Positions 41,044 through 49,692 of a stretch of DNA of 64,000 nt are shown piece after piece. The notes beneath the pieces are model-generated. The model worked only from the letters and a program-made list of their open reading frames with translations, ran no database searches and was not told the DNA's origin. The first letter of the stretch is position 1. Each line of letters starts with the position of its first letter. The stretch covers positions 5,146,001 through 5,210,000 of the forward strand of contig NZ_CP108458.1 in assembly GCF_036242395.1 (NCBI RefSeq). Reading direction: 5' to 3'. The position numbers and the translations under genes are program-made. This stretch comes from Kitasatospora sp. NBC_01266. GTDB lineage: Bacteria; Actinomycetota; Actinomycetes; Streptomycetales; Streptomycetaceae.

Positions 41044-41544
41044 ATGAGCGAGGTACGACAGGCCCGGCCCGATGACGCCGCGGAGCTGGTCCGGCTGCGA
41101 CTGCTGATGTTCGAGGCGATGCAGGGCCAGGCCCGCCCGGGGCCCTGGCAGCAGCGGGCCGAGGCGCTGCTGCGCGAGCGGCTGGCCGACCCGTCGGCCA
41201 CCACGATGCCCGCCTTCGTGGTCGACGATCCGGCGGTGGCCGGGCGGCTGGCCGCCTGCGCGGTCGGCACCCTGGAGCAGCGGCTGCCCGCGCCCGGGCA
41301 TCCCGAGGGACGCTTCGGCTTCATCTTCAACATCTGCACCGACCCCGGGCACCGCCGCCGCGGCTATGCCCGCGCCTGCACCGAGGCGCTGCTGGCCTGG
41401 TTCGACGAGCACCGGGTCACCCGGATCGACCTGCATGCCACCGAAGGCGGCGAGCGGCTCTACCGCGGCCTCGGCTTCGCGGAGCACTCGGTGCCGCTCT
41501 CCCGCAACCGGCTCAGCCCTGATCCGGAGCGTCCGGACCACTGA
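41044..41544 (+). CDS. GNAT N-acetyltransferase inserted between xseB and xseA
   Basis: The 166-residue product has GNAT motifs: MSEVRQARPDDAAELVRLRL at the start, FIFNICTDPGHRRRGYARACTEALLAW containing the acetyl-CoA loop (R-R-R-G-Y-A) and RIDLHATEGGERLYRGLGFAEHS at the end. ATG 41044 is preceded by TAGGGT (41029), a plausible -10, so the message would have a very short leader. It is on the plus strand between two minus-strand genes that normally form one operon, which suggests later insertion. Its 3' end overlaps xseA by 32 bp. Confidence 0.9.
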   Translation: MSEVRQARPDDAAELVRLRLLMFEAMQGQARPGPWQQRAEALLRERLADPSATTMPAFVVDDPAVAGRLAACAVGTLEQRLPAPGHPEGRFGFIFNICTDPGHRRRGYARACTEALLAWFDEHRVTRIDLHATEGGERLYRGLGFAEHSVPLSRNRLSPDPERPDH

Positions 41545-42751
41545 CCGTCAGCTCACCGACCGTCACCGCGAAGCCGCCGCCCGCCACCCGGGCGTGCAGT
41601 TCCTCGCCCGCCGCCAGCACCGCCGGATCGGTCACCACCTGCCCGTCCGGGCGCTGGAGCACCGCGTAGCCGCGCTCCAGCGTCGCGGCGGGGGAGAGCG
41701 CGACCACCCGGGCCAGCGTGTGCCCGAGGTCCGACTCGGCCCGGTCCAGCCGGTGGCCCAGCGACCGCCGGGCGCGCTCGACCAGCGCGGTCAGCTCCTG
41801 CGAGCGCTCGGCCACCAGCCGGTGCGGCGCGGCCAGCGCGGGCCGCTCGCGCACCGAGGCCAGCCCGGCCTCCTCCCGCCGCACCAGGTCGCCGACCAGC
41901 CGCCGGGCCCGGTCGCGCAGCTGGAGCACCCGGGCCTGCTCCTCGCCCACGTCCGGGACCACCCGCTTGGCCGCGTCGGTCGGGGTCGCGGCCCGCAGAT
42001 CGGCGACGAAGTCCAGCAGCGGCTGGTCCGGCTCGTGCCCGATCGCGCTCACCACCGGCGTGCGGGCCTGCGCCACCGTGCGGCACAGCTCCTCGTCGGA
42101 GAACGGCAGCAGATCCTCCACGCTGCCGCCGCCGCGCGCCACGATGATCACGTCCACCTCCGGGTGGCCGTCCAGCTCGCGCACCGCCGCCGCCACCTGG
42201 CCGGCCGCCTGCGGGCCCTGCACCAGCACGTTGCGCACCTCGAAGCGGACCGCCGGCCAGCGCCGCCTGGCCACCTCCAGCACGTCCCGCTCCGCCGCCG
42301 AGGCGCGCCCGGTCACCAGGCCGACGCGGCCGGGCAGGAACGGCAGCGGCCGCTTGCGCTCGGCGGCGAACAGCCCCTCGCCCGCCAGCTGCCGCTTGAG
42401 CCGCTCCAGCCGGGCCAGCAGCTCACCGAGCCCGACCAGCCGGATCTCGGTGGCCCGCAGCGAGAGGGTGCCGCGGGCGGTGTACCACTCGGGCTTGGCG
42501 TGCACCAGCACCCGGGAGCCCTCGTGCAGGGTGTCGGCCAGCGGTTCGAGCACCGAGCGGAAGCAGGTGACGCCCAGCGAGACGTCCTGGTCGACATCAC
42601 GCAGCGTCAGGAACTGCATGCCCGGCCGCCGGCTGAGCTGGGTGATCTGGCCCTCCACCCAGACCGCGCCCAGCCGGTCGATCCAGCCGCCGATCAGCTG
42701 GGAGACCTTGCCGACCGGGAGCGGGGCTTCGGGTGAGCTGCTGTTGGCCAT
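41513..42751 (-). CDS. xseA: Exodeoxyribonuclease VII large subunit
   Basis: The 412-residue subunit has an OB-fold (about 10-115; VWVEGQITQLSRRPGMQFLTLRD) and the catalytic region GLVTGRASAAERDVLEVARRRWP with VIIVARGGGSVEDLLPFSDEEL. Further family points are TPVVSAIGHEPDQPLLDFVADLRAATPTDAA and a C-terminal coiled coil. It acts in single-stranded DNA repair with XseB. It ends inside the convergent GNAT gene (32 bp overlap). It starts at ATG 42751, 11 bp after the stop of the permease gene reading the same way. Confidence 0.96.
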   Translation of the reverse strand: MANSSSPEAPLPVGKVSQLIGGWIDRLGAVWVEGQITQLSRRPGMQFLTLRDVDQDVSLGVTCFRSVLEPLADTLHEGSRVLVHAKPEWYTARGTLSLRATEIRLVGLGELLARLERLKRQLAGEGLFAAERKRPLPFLPGRVGLVTGRASAAERDVLEVARRRWPAVRFEVRNVLVQGPQAAGQVAAAVRELDGHPEVDVIIVARGGGSVEDLLPFSDEELCRTVAQARTPVVSAIGHEPDQPLLDFVADLRAATPTDAAKRVVPDVGEEQARVLQLRDRARRLVGDLVRREEAGLASVRERPALAAPHRLVAERSQELTALVERARRSLGHRLDRAESDLGHTLARVVALSPAATLERGYAVLQRPDGQVVTDPAVLAAGEELHARVAGGGFAVTVGELTVSGPDAPDQG

Positions 42752-42761
42752 GCGTCCGAGG

Positions 42762-44105
42762 CTAGCGCGGCTCGCCGACAGCGCCGCCGCGCTGCGTCGC
42801 GACCACGGCCAGCCCCACCGCCAGCCACAGGGCCCCGACCAGCTGCGCGGTGTGCGCCGCCGTCACCACCACCGCGACGATCACCGCGATGCCCAGCAGC
42901 GGTACCACCAGGTGCCGCACCCGGTCCGGCGAGCCCTGCTTGACGGTGTACCAGCCGATCACCGAGGCGTGCAGCAGCGCGAAGGCGGACAGCGCGCCGA
43001 TGTCCACCACCGAGGTGAGCTGGTCGAGCCCGTCCGAGCGCCGGGCCGCCCAGCCGGCCGCCACCAGGGTCAGCACCGCCGAGCTGAGCAGCGCCACCCG
43101 GGGCACGCCTGAGTCCTGGTCGACCACCGCCAGGGCGCGCGGCAGCCGCCGCGCGCGACCCATCGCGAAGAGCAGCCGCCCGGCCGCCGCCTGGCCGGCC
43201 AGCGCCGCGAAGGCCGCCCCGATCGCCTTGCTGACCGCGACCAGGGTGTGCAGCCAGTGCCCGATCGCGCTCTCCACCGTGTCGTAGAAGGCCGAGTCCT
43301 GGGCGGCCGGCCGCTGGGCCAGCTGCTCCGGGGTGAGCGGCTCCAGCAGCGCCGCCAGGTAGGTCTGCGCCACGAACAGCGCCCCGGCCAGCGCCAGGCA
43401 GAGCAGCACCGCCCGGGCCACCGCGCGCGAGGCCCCCACCGCCTCCTCCACGAAGGAGGCGATCGCGTCGAAGCCCAGGTAGGAGAGGACGGCCACGCTC
43501 ACCGCGCCGAGCACCGCCCGCACCGAGAAGCCGCCGACGCCGGTCAGCGGCGACAGCGCCGGGCGCACCGCGCCCTGCCGGACCAGCACCACCAGCGCCG
43601 CCACCACGAAGACCGCCAGCACCACGAGCTCCAGCGCCAGCACCGCGAACCCCACCACCGCGGCCGTGCGCACCCCCGCCAGGTTGAGCCCGGTGGTGAC
43701 CAGCACGGCCAGCACGGTCCAGACGAACCGCGACACGCCCGGCACCAGCGCGTGCAGCGCGATGCCGGAGAAGAGGTAGGCGACCGCCGGGATCAGCAGG
43801 TAGTCGAGCATCACCAGCCAGCCCGCGATGAACCCGGTCCGCTCACCGAGCCCCGCGCTGGCGTAGGCGAAGACCGAGCCGGTGCGTGGCACCGCGCGCA
43901 CCATCTGCGCGTAGGAGAAGGCGGTGAACCCCATCGCCACGGTGGCCGCCAGGTAGACCGCGGCCACCGCCCCGTGGCTCCTGGCGTCCAGCACCCCGAA
44001 GACCCCCACCGGGGCCATCGGCGCGATGAAGAGCAGCCCGTAGACCACCAGGTCGCGCAGCCCCAGGCTGCGCCGCAGGCCGCTGGACCCCACCGGATCG
44101 TTCAC
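42762..44105 (-). CDS. APC-superfamily amino acid permease
   Basis: The 447-residue membrane protein has about twelve hydrophobic segments. The first family landmarks are LRDLVVYGLLFIAPMAPVGVFG, the loop FSYAQMVRAVPRTGSVFAY (helix 2-3) and later FLSYLGFDAIASFVEEAVG-like LSYLGFDAIASFVEEAVG. These match YjeH/AdiC-type amino acid transporters; the substrate is unknown. GTG 44105 is preferred; the open frame to 44213 would extend into the ispH promoter. It is divergent from ispH with a 97-bp gap and 11 bp upstream of xseA, so xseA may be read from its message. Confidence 0.88.
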   Translation of the reverse strand: MNDPVGSSGLRRSLGLRDLVVYGLLFIAPMAPVGVFGVLDARSHGAVAAVYLAATVAMGFTAFSYAQMVRAVPRTGSVFAYASAGLGERTGFIAGWLVMLDYLLIPAVAYLFSGIALHALVPGVSRFVWTVLAVLVTTGLNLAGVRTAAVVGFAVLALELVVLAVFVVAALVVLVRQGAVRPALSPLTGVGGFSVRAVLGAVSVAVLSYLGFDAIASFVEEAVGASRAVARAVLLCLALAGALFVAQTYLAALLEPLTPEQLAQRPAAQDSAFYDTVESAIGHWLHTLVAVSKAIGAAFAALAGQAAAGRLLFAMGRARRLPRALAVVDQDSGVPRVALLSSAVLTLVAAGWAARRSDGLDQLTSVVDIGALSAFALLHASVIGWYTVKQGSPDRVRHLVVPLLGIAVIVAVVVTAAHTAQLVGALWLAVGLAVVATQRGGAVGEPR

Positions 44106-44202
44106 GCTCCAGATTGAACACCTGACGTACGGTCCGCCCGCACACGCCACGGCCTTTCGGTACGGGCCACCGGCGGCCACGGCCGCCCGTACCATAGGAG
44201 TC

Positions 44203-45177
44203 ATGTCGACCACCGCTCAGCGCCGCGTCCTGCTCGCCGCCCCCCGGGGTTACTGCGCGGGTGTCGACCGCGCCGTCATCGCCGTGGAGAAGGCCCTGGA
44301 GCAGTACGGGGCGCCGATCTACGTCCGCAAGCAGATCGTCCACAACAAGTACGTCGTGCAGACCCTGGAGAAGCAGGGCGCGATCTTCGTCGACGAGACG
44401 GAGGAGGTGCCCGAGGGCGCGATCGTGGTCTTCTCCGCGCACGGGGTGGCTCCCGCGGTGCACGACGAGGCGAAGGCCGGCAAGCTCGCCACCATCGACG
44501 CCACCTGCCCCCTGGTGACCAAGGTGCACAAGGAGGCCGTCCGGTTCGCGGACGAGGACTACGACATCCTGCTGGTCGGCCACGAGGGCCACGAGGAGGT
44601 GGTCGGCACCATGGGCGAGGCCCCGGAGCGGATCCACCTGGTGGACGGCCCCGAGGACGTCGCCAACGTCCAGGTGCGCGACGAGTCCAAGGTGGTCTGG
44701 CTCTCCCAGACCACCCTGTCGGTGGACGAGACCATGGCCACCGTCGGCGAGCTGAAGAAGCGCTTCCCGCTGCTGGTCTCGCCGCCCAGCGACGACATCT
44801 GCTACGCCACCCAGAACCGCCAGGTGGTGGTCAAGCAGATCGCCGCCGAGACCGACCTGCTGATCGTGGTGGGATCCAAGAACTCCTCCAACTCGGTGCG
44901 ACTGGTCGAGGTCGGCCTGGAGTACGGCGCCAAGGCCGCGCACCTGGTGGACTTCGCCGAGGAGCTGGACGAGGCCTGGCTGGCCGGCGTCACCACGGTC
45001 GGCCTGACCAGCGGCGCCTCGGTGCCGGAGATCCTGGTCCAGGGTGTGCTGGCCTGGCTGGCCGAGCGCGGCTTCGAGGACGTCCAGGTGGTCCGCACGG
45101 CCGAGGAGACGCTGACCTTCTCGCTGCCCAAGGAGCTCCGCCGCGACCTGCGCGCCGAGGCGGCCGGCAAGCTCTGA
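44203..45177 (+). CDS. ispH: 4-hydroxy-3-methylbut-2-enyl diphosphate reductase
   Basis: The 324-residue enzyme makes IPP and DMAPP in the last step of the MEP pathway. It has the three cluster cysteines in RGYCAGVDRAV (Cys18), IDATCPLVTKVHKE and DDICYATQNRQ, and the catalytic Glu in the TTLSVDET region. The substrate-binding SAHGVAP is also seen. It feeds the isoprenoid pool used by the cis-prenyltransferase at 12.2 kb. ATG 44203 has AGGAG (about 44196-44200) closer than usual. The divergent permease starts 97 bp away. Confidence 0.97.
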   Translation: MSTTAQRRVLLAAPRGYCAGVDRAVIAVEKALEQYGAPIYVRKQIVHNKYVVQTLEKQGAIFVDETEEVPEGAIVVFSAHGVAPAVHDEAKAGKLATIDATCPLVTKVHKEAVRFADEDYDILLVGHEGHEEVVGTMGEAPERIHLVDGPEDVANVQVRDESKVVWLSQTTLSVDETMATVGELKKRFPLLVSPPSDDICYATQNRQVVVKQIAAETDLLIVVGSKNSSNSVRLVEVGLEYGAKAAHLVDFAEELDEAWLAGVTTVGLTSGASVPEILVQGVLAWLAERGFEDVQVVRTAEETLTFSLPKELRRDLRAEAAGKL

Positions 45178-45294
45178 AGCCGGCCCGACAGCTGACGCTG
45201 TGGCAGGTTCCGAGCTGCTTTCACCCCCGGTCTCTCGTACGGTGAAGGTCGGCTGATCCGTACCGGACGGTGGATTCCCTCCAGGAGGCTCGAC

Positions 45295-46047
45295 GTGGCG
45301 GCAACCGAAGTGTTCGGCGTGGACATCGGCGGCTCCGGCATCAAGGGCGCGCCGGTGGACCTGGAGCGCGGCGAGCTGGCCGAGCCCCGGCACAAGGTGC
45401 TCACCCCGCACCCGGCCTCGCCGGAGTCGGTGGTCGCCGCGGTCAAGGAGGTGGTCGAGCACTTCGGCCACCGCGGGCCGGTCGGCCTGACCTTCCCCGG
45501 CGTGGTGATCGACGGTCGCACCCGCACCGCCGCGAACGTGGACCCGGGCTGGATCGGGCTGGACGCCGCCGGCCTGTTCCGCGAGGCCCTGGACCTGCCC
45601 GCCACCGTGCTCAACGACGCGGACGCGGCCGGCCTGGCGGAGGTCGCGCACGGCGCCGGCCGCGGTTCCCGGGGCGTGACGCTGGTGCTGACCTTCGGCA
45701 CCGGGATCGGCAGCGCGCTCTTCGTGGACGGGGCGCTGGTGCCCAACACCGAGCTGGGCCACCTGGAGCTGCGCGGCAAGGACGCCGAGAAGCGGGCCTC
45801 GGCCGCGGCCCGGGAACGGCACGAGCTGAGCTGGCCCGAGTGGGCGGTCCGGGTGGACGAGTACCTGGACCTGGTGGAGCGGCTCTTCTCGCCGCAGCTG
45901 GTGATCATCGGCGGGGGCGTCAGCCGCAAGCACGAGAAGTTCCTGCCGCTGCTCAAGGAGCGGGCGGCCGCGGTGGTGCCGGCCGCGCTGCGCAACGACG
46001 CCGGCATCGTCGGCGCCGCGATGGCCACGCTGGGCACGGGGCGCTGA
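45295..46047 (+). CDS. ppgK: Polyphosphate glucokinase
   Basis: The 250-residue ROK kinase phosphorylates glucose with polyphosphate or ATP. It has the ROK N-terminal VFGVDIGGSGIKGAPVDLE, catalytic Asp in VLNDADAAGLAEV and the phosphate-binding LTFGTGIGSALFVDG. The polyphosphate-type feature is the short length and the TELGHLELRGKDAEKRAS stretch. GTG 45295 has an excellent ribosome site, AGGAGG, 6 nt upstream. It lies just after ispH on the same strand but is 117 bp away, so it may have its own promoter. Confidence 0.95.
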   Translation: MAATEVFGVDIGGSGIKGAPVDLERGELAEPRHKVLTPHPASPESVVAAVKEVVEHFGHRGPVGLTFPGVVIDGRTRTAANVDPGWIGLDAAGLFREALDLPATVLNDADAAGLAEVAHGAGRGSRGVTLVLTFGTGIGSALFVDGALVPNTELGHLELRGKDAEKRASAAARERHELSWPEWAVRVDEYLDLVERLFSPQLVIIGGGVSRKHEKFLPLLKERAAAVVPAALRNDAGIVGAAMATLGTGR

Positions 46048-46084
46048 AGCCCGGTCGGCCGCTGGGATCAGCGTCCTGCGGGTG

Positions 46085-46684
46085 TCAGCGGCCCCGGCGG
46101 ATCCGGCGCTGGGCCACGAACCGGGCGGCGACGATCAGCACCGCCAGACCCGTCCCGCCGAACAGCCAGGCGGCCCGCATCGCGAGCCCGGCGCAGAGCG
46201 ACAGCACCTGACCGACCACCCCGGGCACCGTCACCGGGTCGAGCAGCGCCACGGTCAGCGCGAAGGCGAGCGGACCGCTGACCGGTGCGGCCGGCAGGTC
46301 GGCGAGCCGCACCCGCACCGCGGTCTGGAAGCAGACCAGCACGAAGCCGATCTCGAACAGCAGCCCCAGGCCGCCGAAGAGCCACTGGTCGAGCAGCCCG
46401 AAGGCGAGGGTGCCGAGCACCGACAGCACGCCGGCGCCGATCCCGGTGAGCCGGGCCGGTCGACCCGACGGGCGCCCCGCGGACGCCGCCCCGCCCCGGG
46501 CCACCCGCTGCCGCAACCGGGCCAGCGGGGCGGCACTGCCGGAGGCGGGCCGAAGTCTGGAGGGCCGTGCGGTGACGGCATCGCGGGGCGCGGCCGGCCC
46601 CGGAACGGCGGCCTCGCGGGACCCGCCGCCGGCTGGCGGTCGGGGCCGGGGCCCGGGCGGCTGGGTACGGATGCTCTGCTCCAC
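46085..46684 (-). CDS. Four-helix membrane protein (DUF6542-like)
   Basis: The 199-residue product has a Pro/Arg/Ala-rich N-terminus (1-78) and about four hydrophobic helices (GIGAGVLSVLGTLAFGLLDQ, LGLLFEIGFVLVCFQTAV, LAFALTVALLDPV, LSLCAGLAMRAAWLFGG). It ends in a basic tail RRIRRGR. Streptomycete genomes carry such a gene between ppgK and ychF; I associate it with DUF6542 but am not certain. GTG 46684 is the start. It is divergent from ychF and convergent with ppgK. Function is unknown. Confidence 0.75.
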   Translation of the reverse strand: MEQSIRTQPPGPRPRPPAGGGSREAAVPGPAAPRDAVTARPSRLRPASGSAAPLARLRQRVARGGAASAGRPSGRPARLTGIGAGVLSVLGTLAFGLLDQWLFGGLGLLFEIGFVLVCFQTAVRVRLADLPAAPVSGPLAFALTVALLDPVTVPGVVGQVLSLCAGLAMRAAWLFGGTGLAVLIVAARFVAQRRIRRGR

Positions 46685-46875
46685 ACGCCCAACGTACGGT
46701 CCGATTTACATCACCTTGGGTAATGACGCCTCAAGACCTCGTGCGTGTCCTGCCCACCGGGTCCTGGCGGCGCTCCCGCTCACCGCCGGTGGGTCGCCCG
46801 ACCGCGGGCCTTAGACTTGGCGGTCGGCCCGTACGGTGCCGCTCCACGCCCTCCAAGCCCACGGGATCGCGCTTC

Positions 46876-47949
46876 ATGTCGCTCACGATCGGAATCGTCG
46901 GTCTGCCGAATGTCGGCAAGTCGACCCTGTTCAACGCCCTGACCAAGAACGACGTCCTGGCGGCCAACTACCCGTTCGCCACCATCGAGCCGAACGTCGG
47001 CGTGGTCGGTGTGCCGGACGCCCGGCTGGCCAAGCTCGCCGAGATCTTCAAGTCGGAGCGGATTCTGCCCGCCACGGTCGACTTCGTGGACATCGCGGGC
47101 ATCGTCCGCGGCGCCTCCGAGGGCGAGGGCCTGGGCAACAAGTTCCTCGCCAACATCCGCGAGTCGGACGCGATCTGCCAGGTCATCCGGGCCTTCAACG
47201 ACCCCGACGTGGTCCACGTGGACGGCAAGGTCTCGCCCAAGGACGACATCGAGACCATCAACACCGAGCTGATCCTGGCCGACCTGCAGTCGGTCGAGAA
47301 GGTGCTGCCCCGGCTGCAGAAGGAGGCCCGGCTCAAGAAGGAGTCGGCCGCCATGCTGGCCGCCGCCGAGGCCGCCCAGAAGGTGCTGGAGTCCGGCAAG
47401 ACCCTCTTCGAGGTCGGCTTCGACTCCGCCTCGGTGCGCGAGCTGCACCTGCTCACCACCAAGCCCTTCCTCTACGTCTTCAACGTGGACGAGGACGAGC
47501 TGACCGACGAGGAGTTCAAGGACGGCCTGCGCGCCCTGGTCGCCCCGGCCGAGGCGATCTTCCTGAACGCCAAGATCGAGTCCGAGCTGATCGGCATGGA
47601 CGACGCCGACGCCCTGGAACTCCTCCAGTCGATGGGCCAGGAGGAGCCCGGCATGGCCACCCTGGGCCGGGTCGGCTTCGACACCCTGGGCCTGCAGACC
47701 TACCTCACCGCCGGCCCCAAGGAGGTGCGCGCCTGGACCATCAAGAAGGGCGCCACCGCTCCCGAGGCCGCCGGCGTGATCCACACCGACTTCCAGAAGG
47801 GCTTCATCAAGGCCGAGATCGTCTCCTTCGACGACCTGGTCGCGTGCGGCTCGATCCCCGAGGCCCGTGCCAAGGGCAAGTCCCGGATCGAGGGCAAGGA
47901 GTACGTGATGCAGGACGGCGACGTGGTGGAGTTCCGCTTCAACGTCTGA
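46876..47949 (+). CDS. ychF: Redox-regulated ATPase YchF/OLA1 (GTPase family)
   Basis: The 357-residue product belongs to the Obg-related YchF family, which hydrolyses ATP. It has P-loop GLPNVGKST, switch region and DFVDIAGIVRGASEGEGLGN, the NxxE motif in NVDEDE rather than NKxD (explaining ATP preference), and the C-terminal TGS domain with FLNAKIESELIG and VHTDFQKGFIKAEIV-like IHTDFQKGFIKAEIV. It binds the ribosome and affects stress responses. ATG 46876 is chosen by homology of the start (MSLTIGIVGLPNVGKS). A 42-bp palindrome follows the stop. Confidence 0.96.
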   Translation: MSLTIGIVGLPNVGKSTLFNALTKNDVLAANYPFATIEPNVGVVGVPDARLAKLAEIFKSERILPATVDFVDIAGIVRGASEGEGLGNKFLANIRESDAICQVIRAFNDPDVVHVDGKVSPKDDIETINTELILADLQSVEKVLPRLQKEARLKKESAAMLAAAEAAQKVLESGKTLFEVGFDSASVRELHLLTTKPFLYVFNVDEDELTDEEFKDGLRALVAPAEAIFLNAKIESELIGMDDADALELLQSMGQEEPGMATLGRVGFDTLGLQTYLTAGPKEVRAWTIKKGATAPEAAGVIHTDFQKGFIKAEIVSFDDLVACGSIPEARAKGKSRIEGKEYVMQDGDVVEFRFNV

Positions 47950-47959
47950 TCCAGTCACC

Positions 47960-48001
47960 GAGACCGGCCTGACCTGCGGCGCCGCAGGTCAGGCCGGTCT
48001 C
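47960..48001. terminator. 42-bp perfect palindrome terminator shared by ychF and yoeB
   Basis: 47960-47980 pairs with 47981-48001 without mismatch and has no loop, so it is a pure palindrome. The last two bases overlap the stop codon of the convergent yoeB gene. It should stop transcription from both sides. Confidence 0.9.
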
Positions 48002-48260
48002 AGTTCTCGTAGTGGTAGCGGCACTGCGCGATGAGGATCGAGTCGTCGCCGGTCTTGTAGATGAGGCGGTGCTCGTCATTGATCCGGCGCGACCAGTAGC
48101 CCTGGAATCCGTGTTTGAGGGGCTCCGGCTTGCCGATCCCCTCGTTGCCGGTGCGTGCGATGTCGGCGATCAGTGTGTTGATCCTTTTGAGGATCCTACG
48201 GTCCTGGCCCTGCCACCACAGGTAGTCCTCCCAGGCGCGGGAGGCGAAGACGATCTTCAC
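48000..48260 (-). CDS. yoeB: YoeB-type toxin (RelE/ParE-fold mRNA interferase)
   Basis: The 86-residue toxin cuts mRNA at the ribosome. It keeps the E. coli YoeB catalytic residues at identical positions: Glu46 (GKPEPLK), Arg65 (EHRLIY), His83 and Tyr84 (CRYHYEN). Its start WEDYLWWQGQD and middle RINTLIADI match the family. GTG 48260 is the start, overlapping the antitoxin stop by 4 bp (48257-48260), as usual for type II pairs. The gene stop sits in the terminator palindrome. Confidence 0.96.
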   Translation of the reverse strand: MKIVFASRAWEDYLWWQGQDRRILKRINTLIADIARTGNEGIGKPEPLKHGFQGYWSRRINDEHRLIYKTGDDSILIAQCRYHYEN

Positions 48261-48514
48261 TCGGGGTCCGCCAGCTCCTGTGCGGTCCCGCCGCCGCTCT
48301 CCAGCTCGTCGATGGACGCCAGCAGACGACGCGCGTTCGCCGGGCTGCGGAGCAGATAGGCGGTCTCCTTCAGGGACTCGTAGTCCTCGAGGGAGACGAT
48401 GACGACCGGCTCGCGTCCGGCCCGGGTGATCACTATCTCCTCGCGGTCGTCCGTGACGGCGTTGAGTACCTCGGCGTACCTCGCGCGGGATTCCGAGTAG
48501 GTCATCGTCTTCAT
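48257..48514 (-). CDS. yefM: YefM/Phd-type antitoxin
   Basis: The 85-residue antitoxin has the Phd/YefM start MKTMTYSESRARYAEVLNAV, EEIVITRAGREPVVIVSLEDYESL and an acidic C-terminal toxin-binding tail (IDELESGGGTAQELADPE). It binds YoeB and represses its own promoter. ATG 48514 has TTAGGAGG 8 nt upstream. Upstream is GTACA-GTTTCT-TGTAC (48531-48546 region), resembling the TGTACA-cored operators known for yefM. It is first in the two-gene operon. Confidence 0.96.
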   Translation of the reverse strand: MKTMTYSESRARYAEVLNAVTDDREEIVITRAGREPVVIVSLEDYESLKETAYLLRSPANARRLLASIDELESGGGTAQELADPE

Positions 48515-48530
48515 AGCCGCATCCTCCTAA

Positions 48531-48546
48531 GTACAAGAAACTGTAC
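48531..48546 (-). promoter_or_regulatory. Candidate YefM operator
   Basis: On the minus strand GTACA and TGTAC are separated by GTTTCT, making an inverted repeat just before the antitoxin ribosome site. It resembles the TGTACA cores bound by E. coli YefM. Confidence 0.6.
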
Positions 48547-48633
48547 GTCGAGCCCAAGGGGGCGGCAAGCGGCTGTGAGTGCTGCGGCTGGATCGCGGGC
48601 GGGAAGTCGGCCTGGCCGACTTCCCGCGCCCCG

Positions 48634-48984
48634 TCACCCCGTCAGCAGCTCCACCAGTACCCGCACGTGGCTCCCCGCCGGGTCGCGGTTGGCCGTCAGC
48701 AGGGTGAGCGGGCTGTGTGCGGCCAGGGTGGCGAGGTGGGCGTGGGCTTCGGGGGTGTCGAGTTCGGTGCGGTAGCGGTGGGCGAACTCCTCGGCGCGGG
48801 CCTCGGGGGACTCGTGGAACCAGCGGCGCAGCGGGTCGGACGGGGCGAGGTCCTTGGCCCACTCGTCCAGGGCGGCCCGCTCCTTGCCGACCCCGCGCGG
48901 CCAGAGGCGGTCGACCAGGACGCGGTGGCCGTCGGCGGGCTCGGGCGGGTCGTAGATCCGGCGGGTCCTGATCGGGCTGGTCAT
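48634..48984 (-). CDS. DUF488 family protein
   Basis: The 116-residue product has the DUF488 landmarks RIYDPPEPADGHRVLVDRLWPRG, LDEWAKDLAPSDPLRRWF and a C-terminal LTLLTANRDP. The family has no firm function, though uracil-DNA or mRNA-related roles have been proposed. ATG 48984 is the start. It follows the HAD hydrolase gene by 16 bp on the same strand, so they may be cotranscribed. Confidence 0.9.
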   Translation of the reverse strand: MTSPIRTRRIYDPPEPADGHRVLVDRLWPRGVGKERAALDEWAKDLAPSDPLRRWFHESPEARAEEFAHRYRTELDTPEAHAHLATLAAHSPLTLLTANRDPAGSHVRVLVELLTG

Positions 48985-49000
48985 GGGGCCCAGTGTGGGG

Positions 49001-49663
49001 TCAGGCAGCGACCCGGACCAGCACCGTGCCGTCCGCGCCCGGGGTGAGTCGGACCTGCTCCAGGGTGTCCACGTGCAGCGTCGGCCGGTGTGCCGCCGCG
49101 CGCGGGCCGACCCCCAGGACCCGCATCCCGGCGGCCCGGCCGGCCGCGATGCCGGCCTCGGAGTCCTCCAGGACCAGGCAGTGGGCCGGGGCGACGCCGA
49201 GTTCGGCGGCGGCCTTGAGGAAGCCCTCGGGGTCGGGCTTGCTGGCGCCGACCGACTCGGCGGTGATCGCCAGCGCGGGCATCGGCAGGCCGGCCGCGGC
49301 CATCCGGGTGCGGGCCAGCGCCAGATCGGCGGAGGTGACCAGGGCGTGCGGGAGGTCGGCCAGCGTGGCCAGCAGGGCGGCGGCGCCCGGTATCGCGACC
49401 ACGCCCTCGGTGTCGGCGGTCTCCTCGGCGAGCATCTGCCGGTTCTCCAGCCGGTTCTGCTCGGCCGGGCGGTCCGGCAGCAGGATCGCCATGCTCAGGT
49501 GGCCCTGGCGGCCGTGCACCACGGACAGCACGCGGTCGCCGTCCAGTCCGTGGCCGGCGGCCCAGCGGCGCCAGCAGCGCTCCACGACGGCGTCCGAGTT
49601 GACCAGGGTTCCGTCCATGTCCAGCAGCAGGGCGCGGACGGTGAGCTCGGTGGCGGCGGTCAT
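49001..49663 (-). CDS. HAD-superfamily sugar-phosphate-type phosphatase
   Basis: The 220-residue product has the HAD motifs LLLDMDGTLVNSD (nucleophile Asp), VTSADLALA (motif II Thr/Ser), KPDPEGFLKAA (Lys) and LVLEDSEAGIAAG (acidic motif IV). The helical cap (about 20-95) classes it with GPP-like or beta-phosphoglucomutase-like members. Substrate is unknown, probably a small phosphosugar. It lies between the DUF488 gene and the deaminase gene on the same strand, 29 bp from the latter. Confidence 0.92.
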   Translation of the reverse strand: MTAATELTVRALLLDMDGTLVNSDAVVERCWRRWAAGHGLDGDRVLSVVHGRQGHLSMAILLPDRPAEQNRLENRQMLAEETADTEGVVAIPGAAALLATLADLPHALVTSADLALARTRMAAAGLPMPALAITAESVGASKPDPEGFLKAAAELGVAPAHCLVLEDSEAGIAAGRAAGMRVLGVGPRAAAHRPTLHVDTLEQVRLTPGADGTVLVRVAA

Positions 49664-49692
49664 CCCGGGGCGCTCCTCAGCGAGTGGGCTTC

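Noticed and set aside
43843..45933. A long leftward frame opposite ispH and ppgK
   Set aside because: It covers genes whose catalytic cysteines and ROK motifs are intact on the plus strand.
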